Shown here: one piece after another, positions 1-8,425 of the stretch
Layout: the number at the start of each line of letters is the position of its first letter
How positions within the stretch are numbered: the stretch's first letter is position 1
Assembly (NCBI RefSeq): GCF_030817535.1
Contig: NZ_JAUSZL010000004.1
Span: 62,001-126,000, forward strand
DNA: 64,000 bases
Source of the DNA: Streptomyces sp. V3I8
GTDB lineage: Bacteria > Actinomycetota > Actinomycetes > Streptomycetales > Streptomycetaceae
Direction: 5' to 3'
The notes under the pieces: model-generated
What the model was told of the DNA's origin: nothing
Databases searched by the model: none
The model's input: the letters and a program-made list of their open reading frames with translations, nothing else
Made by a program: the position numbers and the translations under genes

Positions 1-1037
1 GCCCTCAGCATCTCGCCGAGCCGCTCCCGGACCGATTCCCTCGTCCATTCCGTCGCGGGGATCACCGCAGCGGCCCCGGTCTCGGCGAGCCGCCCGGCGT
101 GCCGGATGTGATCGGGCAGGCGCGGCAGGAGAAGTTGCGGGAGGTCGTAGCGCAGGGCCGTGAGCAGCGATCCCGCGCCGCCGTGGGCAATCATCAGGTC
201 GCATTCCGGGAGCAGCAGGTGCAGGGGGGTGTCCACCATGACGCGTACGTCCCTCGGGACCCGGCCCAGTGTGTCCCGCTGCCGCGCGCTCACCGCGGCG
301 ACCGGCTCCACGTCCAGGTCCGCGATGGTGCGGACGATCTCGCCGGTGAGGTCGTAGCCGGGGTCGAGGCGGCCCATGGTGTGGCCCCAGGTGACGCACA
401 CCCGCGGGGACTGCGAGCGGGGCGGCAGGGCGGGCAGCACCCCGGGACCGTTGTAGGGGACGGAGCCCATCGGCAGGCGCGGGGAGCCGGTAGCGCCCTG
501 CAGGGCGCCGGGGCACGGATCCAGCGTCGCGACGCCGAAGGGGTTCACCCCGCTCACACCGGCCCTGCGGCAGAGCGGGGCCAGTGCCTCGCTCAGGAGG
601 TCGCCGGCGGCACCGAGCAGGTCGGTCCCGTACAGGTGGCGAACGGCGGGGATGCCGGATGCGGCGGCAGCGAGCGGGCCGGCGAAGGTGGTCGGCTCGA
701 ACACGATCGCGTCGGCGTGCCAGCGGGCGGTCAGTTCGGTCAGGTCGTCGACCATGGCCTCCGCGAGGGAGGTGAACAGACCCAGCACCCGGGGCCCCCT
801 GCCCGTACCGGAGGCCCGGGTGCCACCGGCCGTTCCCGCGATCTCGCGGAAGACCGCCACCGCGTCGACGTCGTGGCCGACCGGTGCCGCGTTCAGGCCG
901 GTCCGCAGCGTGAGGTCGGTGAGCCGCGGTTGGCTCGCGACGAGCACGTCATGGCCGGAGGCACGACATGCCCAGGCGAGCGGGACCATCGCGTAGAGGT
1001 GGGAGGGCCAGGCCCAGGTGGTGAACAGGATCCGCAT
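1..1037 (-). CDS. Family 1 glycosyltransferase, C-terminus off window
   Basis: The minus strand reads open from an ATG at 1037 to the window edge, about 345 residues. The N-terminus MRILFTTWAWPSHLYAMVPL is typical of the nucleotide-binding fold of antibiotic glycosyltransferases of the MGT/EryCIII class. A HGGAGSLLTALRYDLPQLLLP block, the donor-binding signature of the family, lies near position 130. These enzymes move an activated deoxysugar onto an aglycone. The end of the gene is missing, and no deoxysugar biosynthesis genes are visible in this window, so the sugar and acceptor are unknown. Its position beside the SARP gene suggests it decorates the aromatic polyketide, which is inference. 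Confidence 0.85.
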   Translation of the reverse strand, partial: MRILFTTWAWPSHLYAMVPLAWACRASGHDVLVASQPRLTDLTLRTGLNAAPVGHDVDAVAVFREIAGTAGGTRASGTGRGPRVLGLFTSLAEAMVDDLTELTARWHADAIVFEPTTFAGPLAAAASGIPAVRHLYGTDLLGAAGDLLSEALAPLCRRAGVSGVNPFGVATLDPCPGALQGATGSPRLPMGSVPYNGPGVLPALPPRSQSPRVCVTWGHTMGRLDPGYDLTGEIVRTIADLDVEPVAAVSARQRDTLGRVPRDVRVMVDTPLHLLLPECDLMIAHGGAGSLLTALRYDLPQLLLPRLPDHIRHAGRLAETGAAAVIPATEWTRESVRERLGEMLR

Positions 1038-1099
1038 GCGCGGCACCCCATCATGGGGCGCTGCACGCATGCTCCACGACCGCTCGACGTCCCGGGGCG

Positions 1100-1131
1100 T
1101 TGACCGGAATTCGAGCGGTCACCCCAACAGT
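1100..1131 (+). promoter_or_regulatory. Candidate SARP operator (two 11-bp-spaced heptamers)
   Basis: TTGACCG at 1100-1106 and TCGAGCG at 1111-1117 start 11 bp apart. Eight bases after the second heptamer lies AACAGT (1126-1131), which keeps the A2 and T6 of a -10 box. This is the layout known for SARP-bound promoters. It faces the decayed oxygenase reading frame that starts at 1138. It also lies upstream of the minus-strand glycosyltransferase. Confidence 0.4.
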
Positions 1132-1137
1132 GACACC

Positions 1138-1302
1138 ATGTCGTTCCATGTGATCGTTACCGGGGCGGGTACGGGTGGCGGATTTCCGGCCCCTTGGCTG
1201 AAACGGGCCGGGGTCCAGGCGACTGCCCACCCACATGACCGGATTCGTTCCGGCAGCTTCCACGGACACCGCACCGGTACCGGGAAGGTGAGGAACAGCG
1301 TC
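1138..1302 (+). pseudogene. Decayed N-terminus of an FAD-dependent monooxygenase
   Basis: A frame starting at ATG 1138 reads MSFHVIVTGAGTGGG..., then WLKRAGVQATAHPHDRIRS. This resembles the FAD-binding start of the group A monooxygenases at 31817 and 33082 here (VLIIGGGVGGL..., LRAGVPVEVHERD). The dinucleotide-binding glycine run is damaged (GGGFPAPWL where GGLCLAHGL is expected). The similarity fades after about 55 residues, and no catalytic GD motif follows. I read it as a remnant of a third monooxygenase of this subfamily. The match is by eye and may be coincidental. Confidence 0.45.
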
Positions 1303-1793
1303 ACGGCAGGTGCGCAATTCGCCGATGATGTCGGCTTCCGGGTGCGGCGACCGCGCCTTCCTGCTGCAGGTATCACCGATTTCGGTCTCCTTTCCATGAC
1401 CGTGAGAGTTCCGGTCACCCCGGGGTGCGCGGACTGCGCCCGTGCGAGGCCTTGCATGGGATATCGATCCTCTTCGCCCTCGGGGGAGCTTTGGGAATTT
1501 TGCCGGGAATCCGGCATGTGGAGGAGTTCACGCGGCCGCAAGACGCCACGGTCGAGTACAGCACCGGCAACAGCACGGGGCCGGCCGGGAATGGGACCGG
1601 CTTGTTCCAGGGCAGCGCGCGCGACCGCGTCAACCGGAATCCCAGTGGCCGATTTCCGCCGGGCGCCGCGCAGCCGCGCGGCGCGGCGCGGGCGAAGTCC
1701 GTCGGCGTCCTCCCCACCCGTCGGGGAGCCGAGGATGCCGCGCTTTCTGCCGTCGCGCCGGGCGACCTGCCGCGGTGCGGAGGGGAGGGCGAA
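1303..1793. other. Gene-poor spacer
   Basis: Open frames here on both strands lack family motifs and have irregular third-position use, so I call no gene. A GC-rich inverted repeat (GCGCCGCGC ... GCGCGGCGC) lies near 1660-1685. The stretch is likely decayed DNA continuing from the oxygenase remnant, plus the leader of the gene at 1794. Confidence 0.4.
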
Positions 1794-2087
1794 ATGCGTC
1801 AGCGGCTCAGCCGGTGGTTGACAGCTCTTGCCAAGACGCTGCAGCAGGGCCTCATCGCCCTCGCGGAGTGGAACGGGTGCACACCGGCGTTCCGGCATCT
1901 GCTCGAGCAGGACACGAGCCAAGAGGAGCAGCTGCCGGATCCGGCCGCCACTCCCCCGGGGCATCCGGAGCGGCTGCTGCCGCACGTGCCGCCCACCGCG
2001 AAGGAAAGGCTGCTCTGGGAGGGGCTGGAACTCGATATCGGTCGCACCGAACAGGCACGCAATCAAGTGGAAGATCCCGGTCAGTGA
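1794..2087 (+). CDS. DUF6059 family small protein
   Basis: This 97-residue protein starts at ATG 1794 behind a purine-rich AGGGGAGGG site. An amphipathic N-terminal third (QRLSRWLTALAKTLQQGLIAL) is followed by an acidic linker and the motif GHPERLLPHVPPTAKERLLWEGL. The pattern GHPE(R/H)..P..P.T..E..L is what I associate with the DUF6059 family, small actinobacterial proteins of unknown function often seen near SARP regulators. A second member of exactly the same length lies at 44887-45180 on the other strand, at the far end of the biosynthetic region. No function can be assigned. Confidence 0.65.
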   Translation: MRQRLSRWLTALAKTLQQGLIALAEWNGCTPAFRHLLEQDTSQEEQLPDPAATPPGHPERLLPHVPPTAKERLLWEGLELDIGRTEQARNQVEDPGQ

Positions 2088-2534
2088 TCCGGGGGCGGTG
2101 AAATCCCTGGATCCTCCGGGCCGACCACGGACCCGCCCGGAGTAGTTGACATGTTCAAGTAATACACATGCGTAGCAAAAATCGAGTCCATATCGAGCCA
2201 TGAGCTGTTGAATCGATCACATCTGATCAGCCAAGGTATACACGGGGGTGTTGCTGGTGCGTGGGACAGGTGCGCATCAGAAAAGCGTCAATTCCGGACC
2301 GAATCGATGGCCCCCACGAGCGCGGCCGTCGAGTGAACGTCCGTTGAAGGTCGTCGCCGACTCGAAGATTCCACCCTAGGGCGCCGACGGCGCGTGGGAT
2401 CACTCATGTCCGGGGACAGCGGTGGTGAATCGCTGTGCGTGGTCTCGCGGCACCTTTTCGTGTGCCGCGCCGCCAGACAAGACGCTGCATGTCGCAGTGA
2501 CGTAGTTGACCAGCCTGCACCCTAGGGGGAGGCT
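2088..2534. other. Intergenic leader of the SARP gene
   Basis: No gene is visible in this 447-bp stretch. It is less GC-rich than its surroundings and carries the SARP-type repeats described separately. The 3' part lacks motifs apart from the AGGGGGAGG ribosome site just before 2535. Confidence 0.6.
2146..2213 (+). promoter_or_regulatory. Candidate SARP operator and promoter before the activator gene
   Basis: TCGAGTC (2182-2188) and TCGAGCC (2193-2199) are direct heptamer repeats exactly 11 bp apart. Eight bases further is TTGAAT (2208-2213), a possible though weak -10 box. A TTGACA element lies upstream at 2146-2151. The SARP gene begins at 2535 on the same strand, so the arrangement suggests autoregulation or control by another SARP. 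The repeat match is directly visible; the function is inferred. Confidence 0.55.
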
Positions 2535-4589
2535 ATGTTGGTATTCTCGATTCTTGGACCGTTGATGATTCGCAGCTGTGGGCGCGAAATCACCCCCACG
2601 GCGCCGAAGGTCCGGCAAATGATCTCATTACTCCTGGTAAGACGGAACCAGGTCGTGCAAGTGAGTGAGATCATCGACGAGTTATGGGCGAACAACCCAC
2701 CGCCCAGTGCCATGACCACTCTGCAGACCTACATCTACAAACTCCGCAAGGACGTGCTGGAGCCGTCCGGGCTGGCCCAGCTAATCACCCAGCCCTCCGG
2801 ATACCTGCTGGAGGTGGCGGACGACACCGTCGACGCCAGCTCCTTCGAACGCCTGACGGCGGAGGGCCGACAGGCGCTGGGGCGCAATGACTTCCGGCAC
2901 GCCGCCGACCTGCTCAGCCGCGCCCTGGCGCACTGGCGGGGCCAGGCGCTGACCGGCGTCAGGGCGGGTGAGATCCTGTCCGGGCACGTCATCCGGCTGG
3001 AGGAGATCCGGCTGCGCGCACTGGAGATGCGCATCGACGCCGAAATGCGGCTCGGCCGCCACCAGGACCTGATCGGCGAACTCAAGCAGTTGGCACTCAC
3101 CTACCCGCTGCACGAGGGCTTCCACCGGGACCTCATGACGGCCCTCGAACTGTCCGGCCGGCGCTTCGACGCCCTGGACGTCTTCCGCCAGCTGCGCACG
3201 ACCCTCATCAACGAGCTGGGCCTTGAGCCCTCCGTCCAGCTCCAGGAGCTCCACCAGGGCCTGCTCAGCACGGGCGCGAGCGCGGCGGGACAGGGTGCGG
3301 GGCCGGGTGCGGGGCCGGGCTCCGCACCGGTGTTGGACCGTTCCGCGGGTCCGCAGCCGAGAGCTCTTGTCCGGCAGTTGGCGACCGCCCCCGGCACTCC
3401 CCGTCACGCGCCGCAGCCGGTCCCGCGCAAGGTGAACCGGGCCGACCAGCCCCTGGGGGGATGGCATACGCCCGAGCCGGTGCCCGCTCAACTCCCCGCC
3501 GACATCCCCGACTTCGTCGGCCGAGTCGAACTGGTGTTCCAGATCCGGCGTTGGCTTGCCATGGCGGTCGACAACTCCCACGGCCGGCCGGTCGCCCGCG
3601 CGCTCGCGGTCCTGGGGGCGGCCGGCCTCGGCAAGACGACGCTGACCGTCCACGCCGCGCACCTGGAGAAGTCCCGCTTCCCGGACGGGCAGTTCTTCGG
3701 CGACCTGCGCGGCAGTTCCCCGAAACCCGCCGATCCCGGTGAAGTGCTGCACGGTTTCCTCAACGCGGCCCGGATCCGCCCGCAGGACATCCCGCAGCGC
3801 ATCGAGGACCGTTCGCGGCTGTTCCGCACCTGGTGCCGCGGGCGCAGGGTGCTCATCGTCCTGGACGACGCGCGCTCGTACGCGCAGGCCGCCCAGCTCA
3901 TCCCGGCGACTCCGCACTCCGTGGTCCTCATCAGCAGCAGAGGGACGGCCGACGGTCATTCCGGTGTCATGGTCTCCGAGCTGAGACCGATGACCCCGGA
4001 CGAGGGGCTGGCCCTGCTCAGCCAGGTGGTGGGCGCCGACCGGGTCGCTGCCGAGCCGGCGGCGGCACGGGCCGTTGTCGAGCTGTGCGGCCGTCTCCCG
4101 CTGGCGATCCGGTCGGTGGGCGCGAACCTGGCATCGATTCCCGGGTGCAGCATACGGAAGGTCGCGGCCCAGCTCGAAGCCGACGCCGTGCCGCTCGCCG
4201 AGTTCCAGCATGACGGACATGACCTCCGGGATCGCTACGAGGGCAGTTACCAGAGCCTCGAACCGAACGACCGCAGCACCCTGCGGCTGCTCAGCCTGCT
4301 GCCGCCCGGTCCCTTCTCCGGCGGCACGGCGGCGGACCTCCTGGGAGTCTCGCCGAACGACGTGACGCGCCGGCTGAACCGGCTGGTCGACTGTCGTCTC
4401 CTGAAGAGCACCACCGCGACCGGCGCGACCAGCGACGCCTGCTACGAGCTCGACCGGCTGTGCCGGCTCTACGCCCAGGAACGGCTGAGCACGGAGTACC
4501 TCCAGCCGCAGGTCCAGCGGGGTGGATCCGGCGCACGCACGCCGTTGCAGAACAGCGGCGGCCGCACTCCCTCGGCGGCGTCGGGATAG
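2535..4589 (+). CDS. SARP-family transcriptional activator with NB-ARC domain
   Basis: This 684-residue protein has an OmpR-like winged helix (about 1-95, FSILGPLMIRS... QTYIYKLRKDVL) and a bacterial transcriptional activation domain (about 100-245, ending ELGLEPSVQLQELHQGLL). After a proline/glycine linker, an NB-ARC/AAA-like ATPase follows from about residue 325, with Walker A GAAGLGKTT near 361-369 and Walker B VLIVLDDA. This is the AfsR-like large SARP layout without the TPR tail. Such proteins bind heptamer direct repeats and recruit RNA polymerase to cluster promoters. Candidate sites lie at 2182, 8899 and 21316. ATG 2535 follows AGGGGGAGG. It is the likely pathway activator. Confidence 0.9.
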   Translation: MLVFSILGPLMIRSCGREITPTAPKVRQMISLLLVRRNQVVQVSEIIDELWANNPPPSAMTTLQTYIYKLRKDVLEPSGLAQLITQPSGYLLEVADDTVDASSFERLTAEGRQALGRNDFRHAADLLSRALAHWRGQALTGVRAGEILSGHVIRLEEIRLRALEMRIDAEMRLGRHQDLIGELKQLALTYPLHEGFHRDLMTALELSGRRFDALDVFRQLRTTLINELGLEPSVQLQELHQGLLSTGASAAGQGAGPGAGPGSAPVLDRSAGPQPRALVRQLATAPGTPRHAPQPVPRKVNRADQPLGGWHTPEPVPAQLPADIPDFVGRVELVFQIRRWLAMAVDNSHGRPVARALAVLGAAGLGKTTLTVHAAHLEKSRFPDGQFFGDLRGSSPKPADPGEVLHGFLNAARIRPQDIPQRIEDRSRLFRTWCRGRRVLIVLDDARSYAQAAQLIPATPHSVVLISSRGTADGHSGVMVSELRPMTPDEGLALLSQVVGADRVAAEPAAARAVVELCGRLPLAIRSVGANLASIPGCSIRKVAAQLEADAVPLAEFQHDGHDLRDRYEGSYQSLEPNDRSTLRLLSLLPPGPFSGGTAADLLGVSPNDVTRRLNRLVDCRLLKSTTATGATSDACYELDRLCRLYAQERLSTEYLQPQVQRGGSGARTPLQNSGGRTPSAASG

Positions 4590-5018
4590 GCACAGACAGC
4601 CGGGGAGAAGGACCGTGGCTGCCACGGCCCGGACCACCGGCGTCGTCACGAGGCAGGAGGCCGAGCAGCCGGGCAGCGCGTGGGCGTGGTCAGGGCCGGT
4701 ACAGCGGCGGCCGTGTGATCCGCCGTCGCAGGCCGGGGTCCGTGTCCTGGCGGCGATGTGCCTGTTCCCCGGGGCCGGCCGTCGTCTCGTCCGGGACGGG
4801 CCGGCCGCCGGGCCGTCCGGGCTGCCGGCCCGGCCGACGGCACCAGGGACGCGGTCCGGCCCCGGGCGGAGGGCGTCGTTCGACGGCAGCGGTTCGCCGG
4901 CAGGGCCCGGCTCCGGACGGAACCGGGCCCTGCCGGACAGGACTTCGCGTCACGGCTGTCCGACACCGAACCGCGGAACGCAATCGGCCCGGGCCCGGGC
5001 CCGGGCCCGGCGCCGGGG
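4590..5018. other. Convergent intergenic region
   Basis: This stretch separates the convergent SARP and SDR genes. Frames crossing it are arginine/proline-rich with no motifs. It contains the CCCGGG repeat listed next, whose self-complementary nature could help terminate transcription from both sides. Confidence 0.5.
4988..5010. repeat. CCCGGG hexamer repeat
   Basis: The hexamer CCCGGG is repeated nearly four times in tandem, ending 8 bp before the stop codon of the SDR gene. It is fully self-complementary and can fold on either strand. It may act as a terminator or may simply be slippage-prone sequence. Confidence 0.7.
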
Positions 5019-5852
5019 TCAGTCGTGCGCGGTGGCCAGCGACCGGTCCCGCCAGGGAGCGAGGGCAGCCGGGTCGTCGACGGCACGCCGTTCGATCACC
5101 TCGACGGCGTCCCGGCCCATCGGCAGCCGCGGCGGCATGGTGTCCGCGGTGGCGACCTCGTAGATGAGCCGGGCGCCCTTGACCGGATCGCCGAGCTGGG
5201 CGTGGTTGTTCTGCTCGATCCGTTCGCGGTAGGCGCGGCCGGCCGGGCCGTCCTCGTAGTCGGTGATCGTCTCGCGGGTCAGTTCCAGGGAGGACGGGTC
5301 GAGGAAGTCGGTGCGGAAGACGCCGGGTTCGACGATGGTGACCTGGATGCCGAGCGGGGCGACTTCGAGGGCGAGCGCCCCGGTGAGTCCTTCGAGCGCG
5401 TGCTTGGTCGCGTCGTAGACGGAGGACCCGGCATTGGGGCCGAGCCCTGTGCGGGAGCCGATGTTGACGATCCGGCCGGAGCGCTGGGCCCGCATGACGG
5501 GCAGGACCGCGCGGGTGAGGTTGACCACGGCCAGGACGTTGAGGTCGAACAGGGCGCGGACCTGTTCCTCGGTGGTCTCCTCCATGGGTCCGAGCAGCCC
5601 GCGGCCGGCGTTGTTGACCAACACGTCGATGGTGCCGAAGCGCTGTACCGCCGCGTCGACGGCGGGCTGGATCCTCGTGGTGTCGGTGACGTCGAGCGGC
5701 TGGGCGAGCAGCCGCGGGGACGTGCCGAGGCCGGCGGCGATCCGCTCGGGGTCGCGGGCGGTCGCCACGACATTGTGGCCCTCTTCCAGCGCGACCCCGG
5801 CGATCTGCGCGCCGAAGCCACGGGACGTTCCGGTGATGAACCAGGTGGACAT
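5019..5852 (-). CDS. Short-chain dehydrogenase/reductase
   Basis: The 277-residue protein starts at ATG 5852 behind AAGGACG. The cofactor motif TGTSRGFG is at residues 8-15, NNAG follows at about 92, and the catalytic pair YDATK lies near 158-162. Length and the C-terminal LAPWRDRSLATAHD extension fit a classical SDR, similar to oxidoreductases annotated next to antibiotic clusters. It is the most downstream gene of the minus-strand block running from the thioesterase. It could be a tailoring ketoreductase or an unrelated flanking oxidoreductase. It is less similar to the FabG-like cluster SDRs at 13450, 14853 and 20473 than those are to one another. Confidence 0.85.
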   Translation of the reverse strand: MSTWFITGTSRGFGAQIAGVALEEGHNVVATARDPERIAAGLGTSPRLLAQPLDVTDTTRIQPAVDAAVQRFGTIDVLVNNAGRGLLGPMEETTEEQVRALFDLNVLAVVNLTRAVLPVMRAQRSGRIVNIGSRTGLGPNAGSSVYDATKHALEGLTGALALEVAPLGIQVTIVEPGVFRTDFLDPSSLELTRETITDYEDGPAGRAYRERIEQNNHAQLGDPVKGARLIYEVATADTMPPRLPMGRDAVEVIERRAVDDPAALAPWRDRSLATAHD

Positions 5853-5956
5853 GCGTCCTTGCCTTTCTCGGACTGCGGGAGGAACGCCGCTGCGGCCCCG
5901 GCGGGAAGCTGCGCGGTACCCGCGCGCGGTCGGTGGGTGCCCGGAGCACCGGATCG

Positions 5957-6421
5957 TCAATGCACGGTGGCGGCACCGGCGTTCACCAGCAGGGCGGCCA
6001 CGGCCAGCGTGGTGCGCAGCAGGTGCCAGCGCCGCCACAGCGGCCGGGGGTCCATCCAGTCGGCAGGCAGCCGGCCGGGGTCCCTGATCGCCTTCACCTG
6101 CCGGTTCAGCGGCACGTTGCACAGGTGCGAGATGCCCGAGACACCCAGGAGCACCGCTGCCGCCGCCACGTACCAGCCACGGACGCCGGCCGGTCCGAGG
6201 CCGGCCAGCAGCGCGTCGGTGGCGGTGGTGGAGAGCACGATGATCGGCATCAGCGGGTCCCAGTAGCGCCCGAGCAGCTGGTGGGCGTAGACGTAGGTGC
6301 CGGGCTCCATGGCGACGAGGGCCGGCAGCGTGCTCACCGCCACCGCGAACAACACGCCGGCGGTCAGACCGCTGCCGAGGAGACTCAGCACGCGCAGCAG
6401 GTCGACAGCCACCGCGGTCAC
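5957..6421 (-). CDS. DUF1772 anthrone-oxygenase-like membrane protein
   Basis: This 154-residue protein has four hydrophobic segments (about 5-30, 55-75, 80-100 and 135-152) and the family features YVYAHQLLGRYWDPLMP and LCNVPLNRQVK. DUF1772 includes fungal anthrone oxygenases, cofactor-free enzymes that oxidise anthrones to anthraquinones. In bacterial aromatic clusters these proteins are assumed to do similar work, with little direct proof. The GTG start at 6421 overlaps the stop of the SchA/CurD gene as GTGA, so the two are translationally coupled. A paralog lies at 12956. Confidence 0.8.
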   Translation of the reverse strand: MTAVAVDLLRVLSLLGSGLTAGVLFAVAVSTLPALVAMEPGTYVYAHQLLGRYWDPLMPIIVLSTTATDALLAGLGPAGVRGWYVAAAAVLLGVSGISHLCNVPLNRQVKAIRDPGRLPADWMDPRPLWRRWHLLRTTLAVAALLVNAGAATVH

Positions 6422-6807
6422 TCCTTGAGGGCGGCGGGGTGCGTGTCCACGGTCAGCTCGGCGATACAGCGCATCGTGGCGTCCTTGAAGTAGGCCGCGA
6501 AGCTCTCCGGTGCCGAGGTGTCACGCTCCTCGGCGAGGTAGGGCTGCAGCTTCTCCTCCAGCAGGTGGACACCCTTCTGGGCACCGATGTGCCGTCCGAC
6601 GGCGGCGAAGTCGCCCTCGTAGTGGATGACGCGTACCAGCACGTCGTCCTTGATGAACACGGCGGTGCCCAGCAGGCGGCCCGTGCTCTCCCCCGGCGCG
6701 TCGCCGGGCAGGTCGGGTGTGTCCACTCGGCGGAAGTGCGCGAACAGCCCGGCGATCTCCTCCTGGTGTCCGGGTTTGATGCGGTAGGTGACGGCGGCAT
6801 AGGGCAT
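6418..6807 (-). CDS. SchA/CurD-like polyketide cyclase-associated protein
   Basis: The 129-residue product starts at ATG 6807 behind GAGGAGG. It begins MPYAAVTYRIKPGHQEEIAG and carries VRVIHYEGDFAAVGRHIGAQ, characteristic of the SchA/CurD family (PF04486) named after spore-pigment cluster proteins. These ferredoxin-fold dimers occur in pentangular polyphenol and spore-pigment clusters and are thought to assist cyclisation or oxidation. It lies between the acyl carrier protein and DUF1772 genes and has a paralog at 8426. Confidence 0.85.
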   Translation of the reverse strand: MPYAAVTYRIKPGHQEEIAGLFAHFRRVDTPDLPGDAPGESTGRLLGTAVFIKDDVLVRVIHYEGDFAAVGRHIGAQKGVHLLEEKLQPYLAEERDTSAPESFAAYFKDATMRCIAELTVDTHPAALKE

Positions 6808-6818
6808 GAGTTGCCTCC

Positions 6819-7076
6819 TCAATCGCTCTGGCGGGGAACGGAGTTGATGACTTTCAGCAGCATCCGGGGGGTCTGTGCCTCGATCGCCGCGTCGTCGTCG
6901 ATGACGATCGACCGTTCCCTGCTGATCACAGCGGTGACCTGGAGCAGGGCGAGGGAGTCGTAGCCCAGTTCGACGAAGGGGGTGTCCAGGGTGTCGCCGT
7001 CCAGGTCCGCTCCGTCGATGTCGCCCGCGCATTCGCGCAGCCTGGCCCGCAAGTCTTCGATGGTGAAGTCGGTCAT
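6819..7076 (-). CDS. Type II PKS acyl carrier protein
   Basis: The 85-residue protein carries LGYDSLALLQ, with Ser41 as the expected phosphopantetheine site. Length, the acidic helix II region and the absence of other domains fit a discrete ACP that shuttles the growing poly-beta-keto chain between KS-alpha/KS-beta and the cyclases. It is unusual in lying on the minus strand, away from the ketosynthase genes at 9759-12415, which face the other way. No phosphopantetheinyl transferase is in the window. Confidence 0.92.
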   Translation of the reverse strand: MTDFTIEDLRARLRECAGDIDGADLDGDTLDTPFVELGYDSLALLQVTAVISRERSIVIDDDAAIEAQTPRMLLKVINSVPRQSD

Positions 7077-7119
7077 GGCTGTTCCCTATCCGTTGGGTCC
7101 GAGTGGGGTGGCGAGCAGG

Positions 7120-7277
7120 TCAGCTCGCTTGGAGCAGGTCGAGGACGCGGATCCGGCCGCCGCAGCCGGCCGCGGCGCAGGACGAGCGGCGCCGGGCCCG
7201 GCGCCGCTCGATCGCGGCCGGCACCACCAGGACGCCCGGCCCGGGTCACGCACAAGGCCCAGCACCTCGATGTCCAT
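7120..7277 (-). pseudogene. Small gene apparently broken by a frameshift
   Basis: ATG 7277 follows a GGAGAGGG site and reads MDIEVLGLVRDPG. Around 7235-7245 the likely coding frame changes. From there VLVVPAAIERRRARRR continues, then CAAAGCGGRIRVLDLLQAS and TGA at 7120-7122, with almost every codon ending in G or C. The starting frame loses this bias. The total of 158 nt is one short of 53 codons, so a single lost base in the GGGCCGGG run would explain it. The intact product would be a 52-residue cysteine-containing protein I do not recognise. Either a real mutation or a sequencing error is possible. Confidence 0.6.
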
Positions 7278-7297
7278 CGTTCCCTCTCCGTTTCGTG

Positions 7298-8071
7298 TCA
7301 GGGAGCGGCCACCGGGTTCAGCCCCGCCAGCGTGCTGCGCAGCAGCCGCGGGAGGTCGGAGCCGCGGACGAAGAAATGGTCGCCGTCGATCTCGGCCGTC
7401 GCGAATTCCCCGTGGGTGTAGCGGCGCCATGCCTCCACCGCCCTCCGGGGGGCGATGGTGTCCTGCCTGCCGGCCACCGCGAATATCGGGCAGGGCAGGG
7501 TGCCGTGCGGGCCGGTCCGCAGGGCACGGGCCAGCGCCAGGTCGCCGCGGATCACTTCGAGGAGGGAGCGGAGCCACAGCGGGCGCCCGGCCACGCGGGC
7601 GTCGAGGCCCCCGGTGTGGCGCAGGAAGCGCATGATGTCCGCGTCACCGGGGCCGACGGTGTCGATGAGGGAGGTGCGCACGTGTGGCGCGCCGCAGCCG
7701 CCCACGGCGACCAGTTGCGGGGCGTCGCCGCCCCGTTGGAGGTGGTGGACGGCGAAGGCGTGGGCGACGAGCGCCCCGAGGCTGTGGCCGTAGAAGGCGT
7801 AGGGAGCGTCGAGGAACGGCGCGAGTTCGTCGTGGAGGTCCTCCAGCAGGCGGCCGGGGTCGGTGACGCACGGTTGGCGCAGCCGGCTCTCGCGGCCCGG
7901 GAGCCGCACCGGCACGACACTGATGTCGGGCGCGAACCCGTAGGCCCGCAGCCAGCCTGCGTAGGCGAGCGCGCCCGCCCCCGCGTGGGGGAAGCAGAAC
8001 AGCCTCACTCTCGCCCGGCTCGCCGGCGTCACCGCGAGGTAGCCGAGGGCCTTGCGGGCCGCTGGCGCCAT
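7298..8071 (-). CDS. Type II thioesterase
   Basis: This alpha/beta hydrolase of 257 residues has the nucleophile motif GHSLGAL, an early FCFPHAGAG oxyanion region and a C-terminal GDHFF histidine. These are hallmarks of GrsT/RifR-like external thioesterases, which remove misprimed acyl groups from carrier proteins. ATG 8071 is preceded by AAGGAGA. It could edit the PKS acyl carrier protein two genes downstream or the NRPS carrier domains at 36447. External thioesterases are more usual for NRPS and type I PKS systems, so its partner is open. Confidence 0.88.
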   Translation of the reverse strand: MAPAARKALGYLAVTPASRARVRLFCFPHAGAGALAYAGWLRAYGFAPDISVVPVRLPGRESRLRQPCVTDPGRLLEDLHDELAPFLDAPYAFYGHSLGALVAHAFAVHHLQRGGDAPQLVAVGGCGAPHVRTSLIDTVGPGDADIMRFLRHTGGLDARVAGRPLWLRSLLEVIRGDLALARALRTGPHGTLPCPIFAVAGRQDTIAPRRAVEAWRRYTHGEFATAEIDGDHFFVRGSDLPRLLRSTLAGLNPVAAP

Positions 8072-8425
8072 GTCTGTCTCCTTCCCCCGAACGCGCGCAC
8101 AGGCGTCGCTCATGCCGCGTGACGTGATTCCCGTCAGATCGCGGAGCCGCGCCGACCGCATCGAAAAGATGCTCCACAGAGCTGCTGGAATCCAGCTCAA
8201 CGCCGGATGGAGAGGGCGAGCGCGCCGGAACCGGAGGCGTCCGCCTCCGTCCGGGCCCGGACCTGCCGAGGTCGGCGGCCGGCCGTCGGACGCATCCCCT
8301 GGAGCCGCTGTGCAGCAACCGCCCGGCGAGGAAGCCGGCCTCGCAGGTCTTTTCCTTCAGCCGCTGAACAGGTCCGACGGCGCCGGCTCGTGCGTTCGAA
8401 GCAGCCGGTCCCGACACCGGCCGGC
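8072..8425. other. Intergenic region inside the minus-strand block
   Basis: No convincing gene is seen in this 354-bp stretch. It holds the promoter region of the thioesterase-ACP block and a possible SARP repeat pair at 8183-8200, listed separately. Confidence 0.5.
8169..8200 (-). promoter_or_regulatory. Weak candidate SARP repeats for the minus-strand operon
   Basis: On the minus strand TTGAGCT (8200-8194) and TCCAGCA (8189-8183) start 11 bp apart. GAGCAT (8174-8169) follows after 8 bp in the -10 position. The second heptamer is a poor match, so this is tentative. Confidence 0.25.

Noticed and set aside
1119..2201. A 360-codon minus-strand frame across the left intergenic region
   Set aside because: It has no motif and irregular codon use, and it runs over the better supported DUF6059 gene at 1794.
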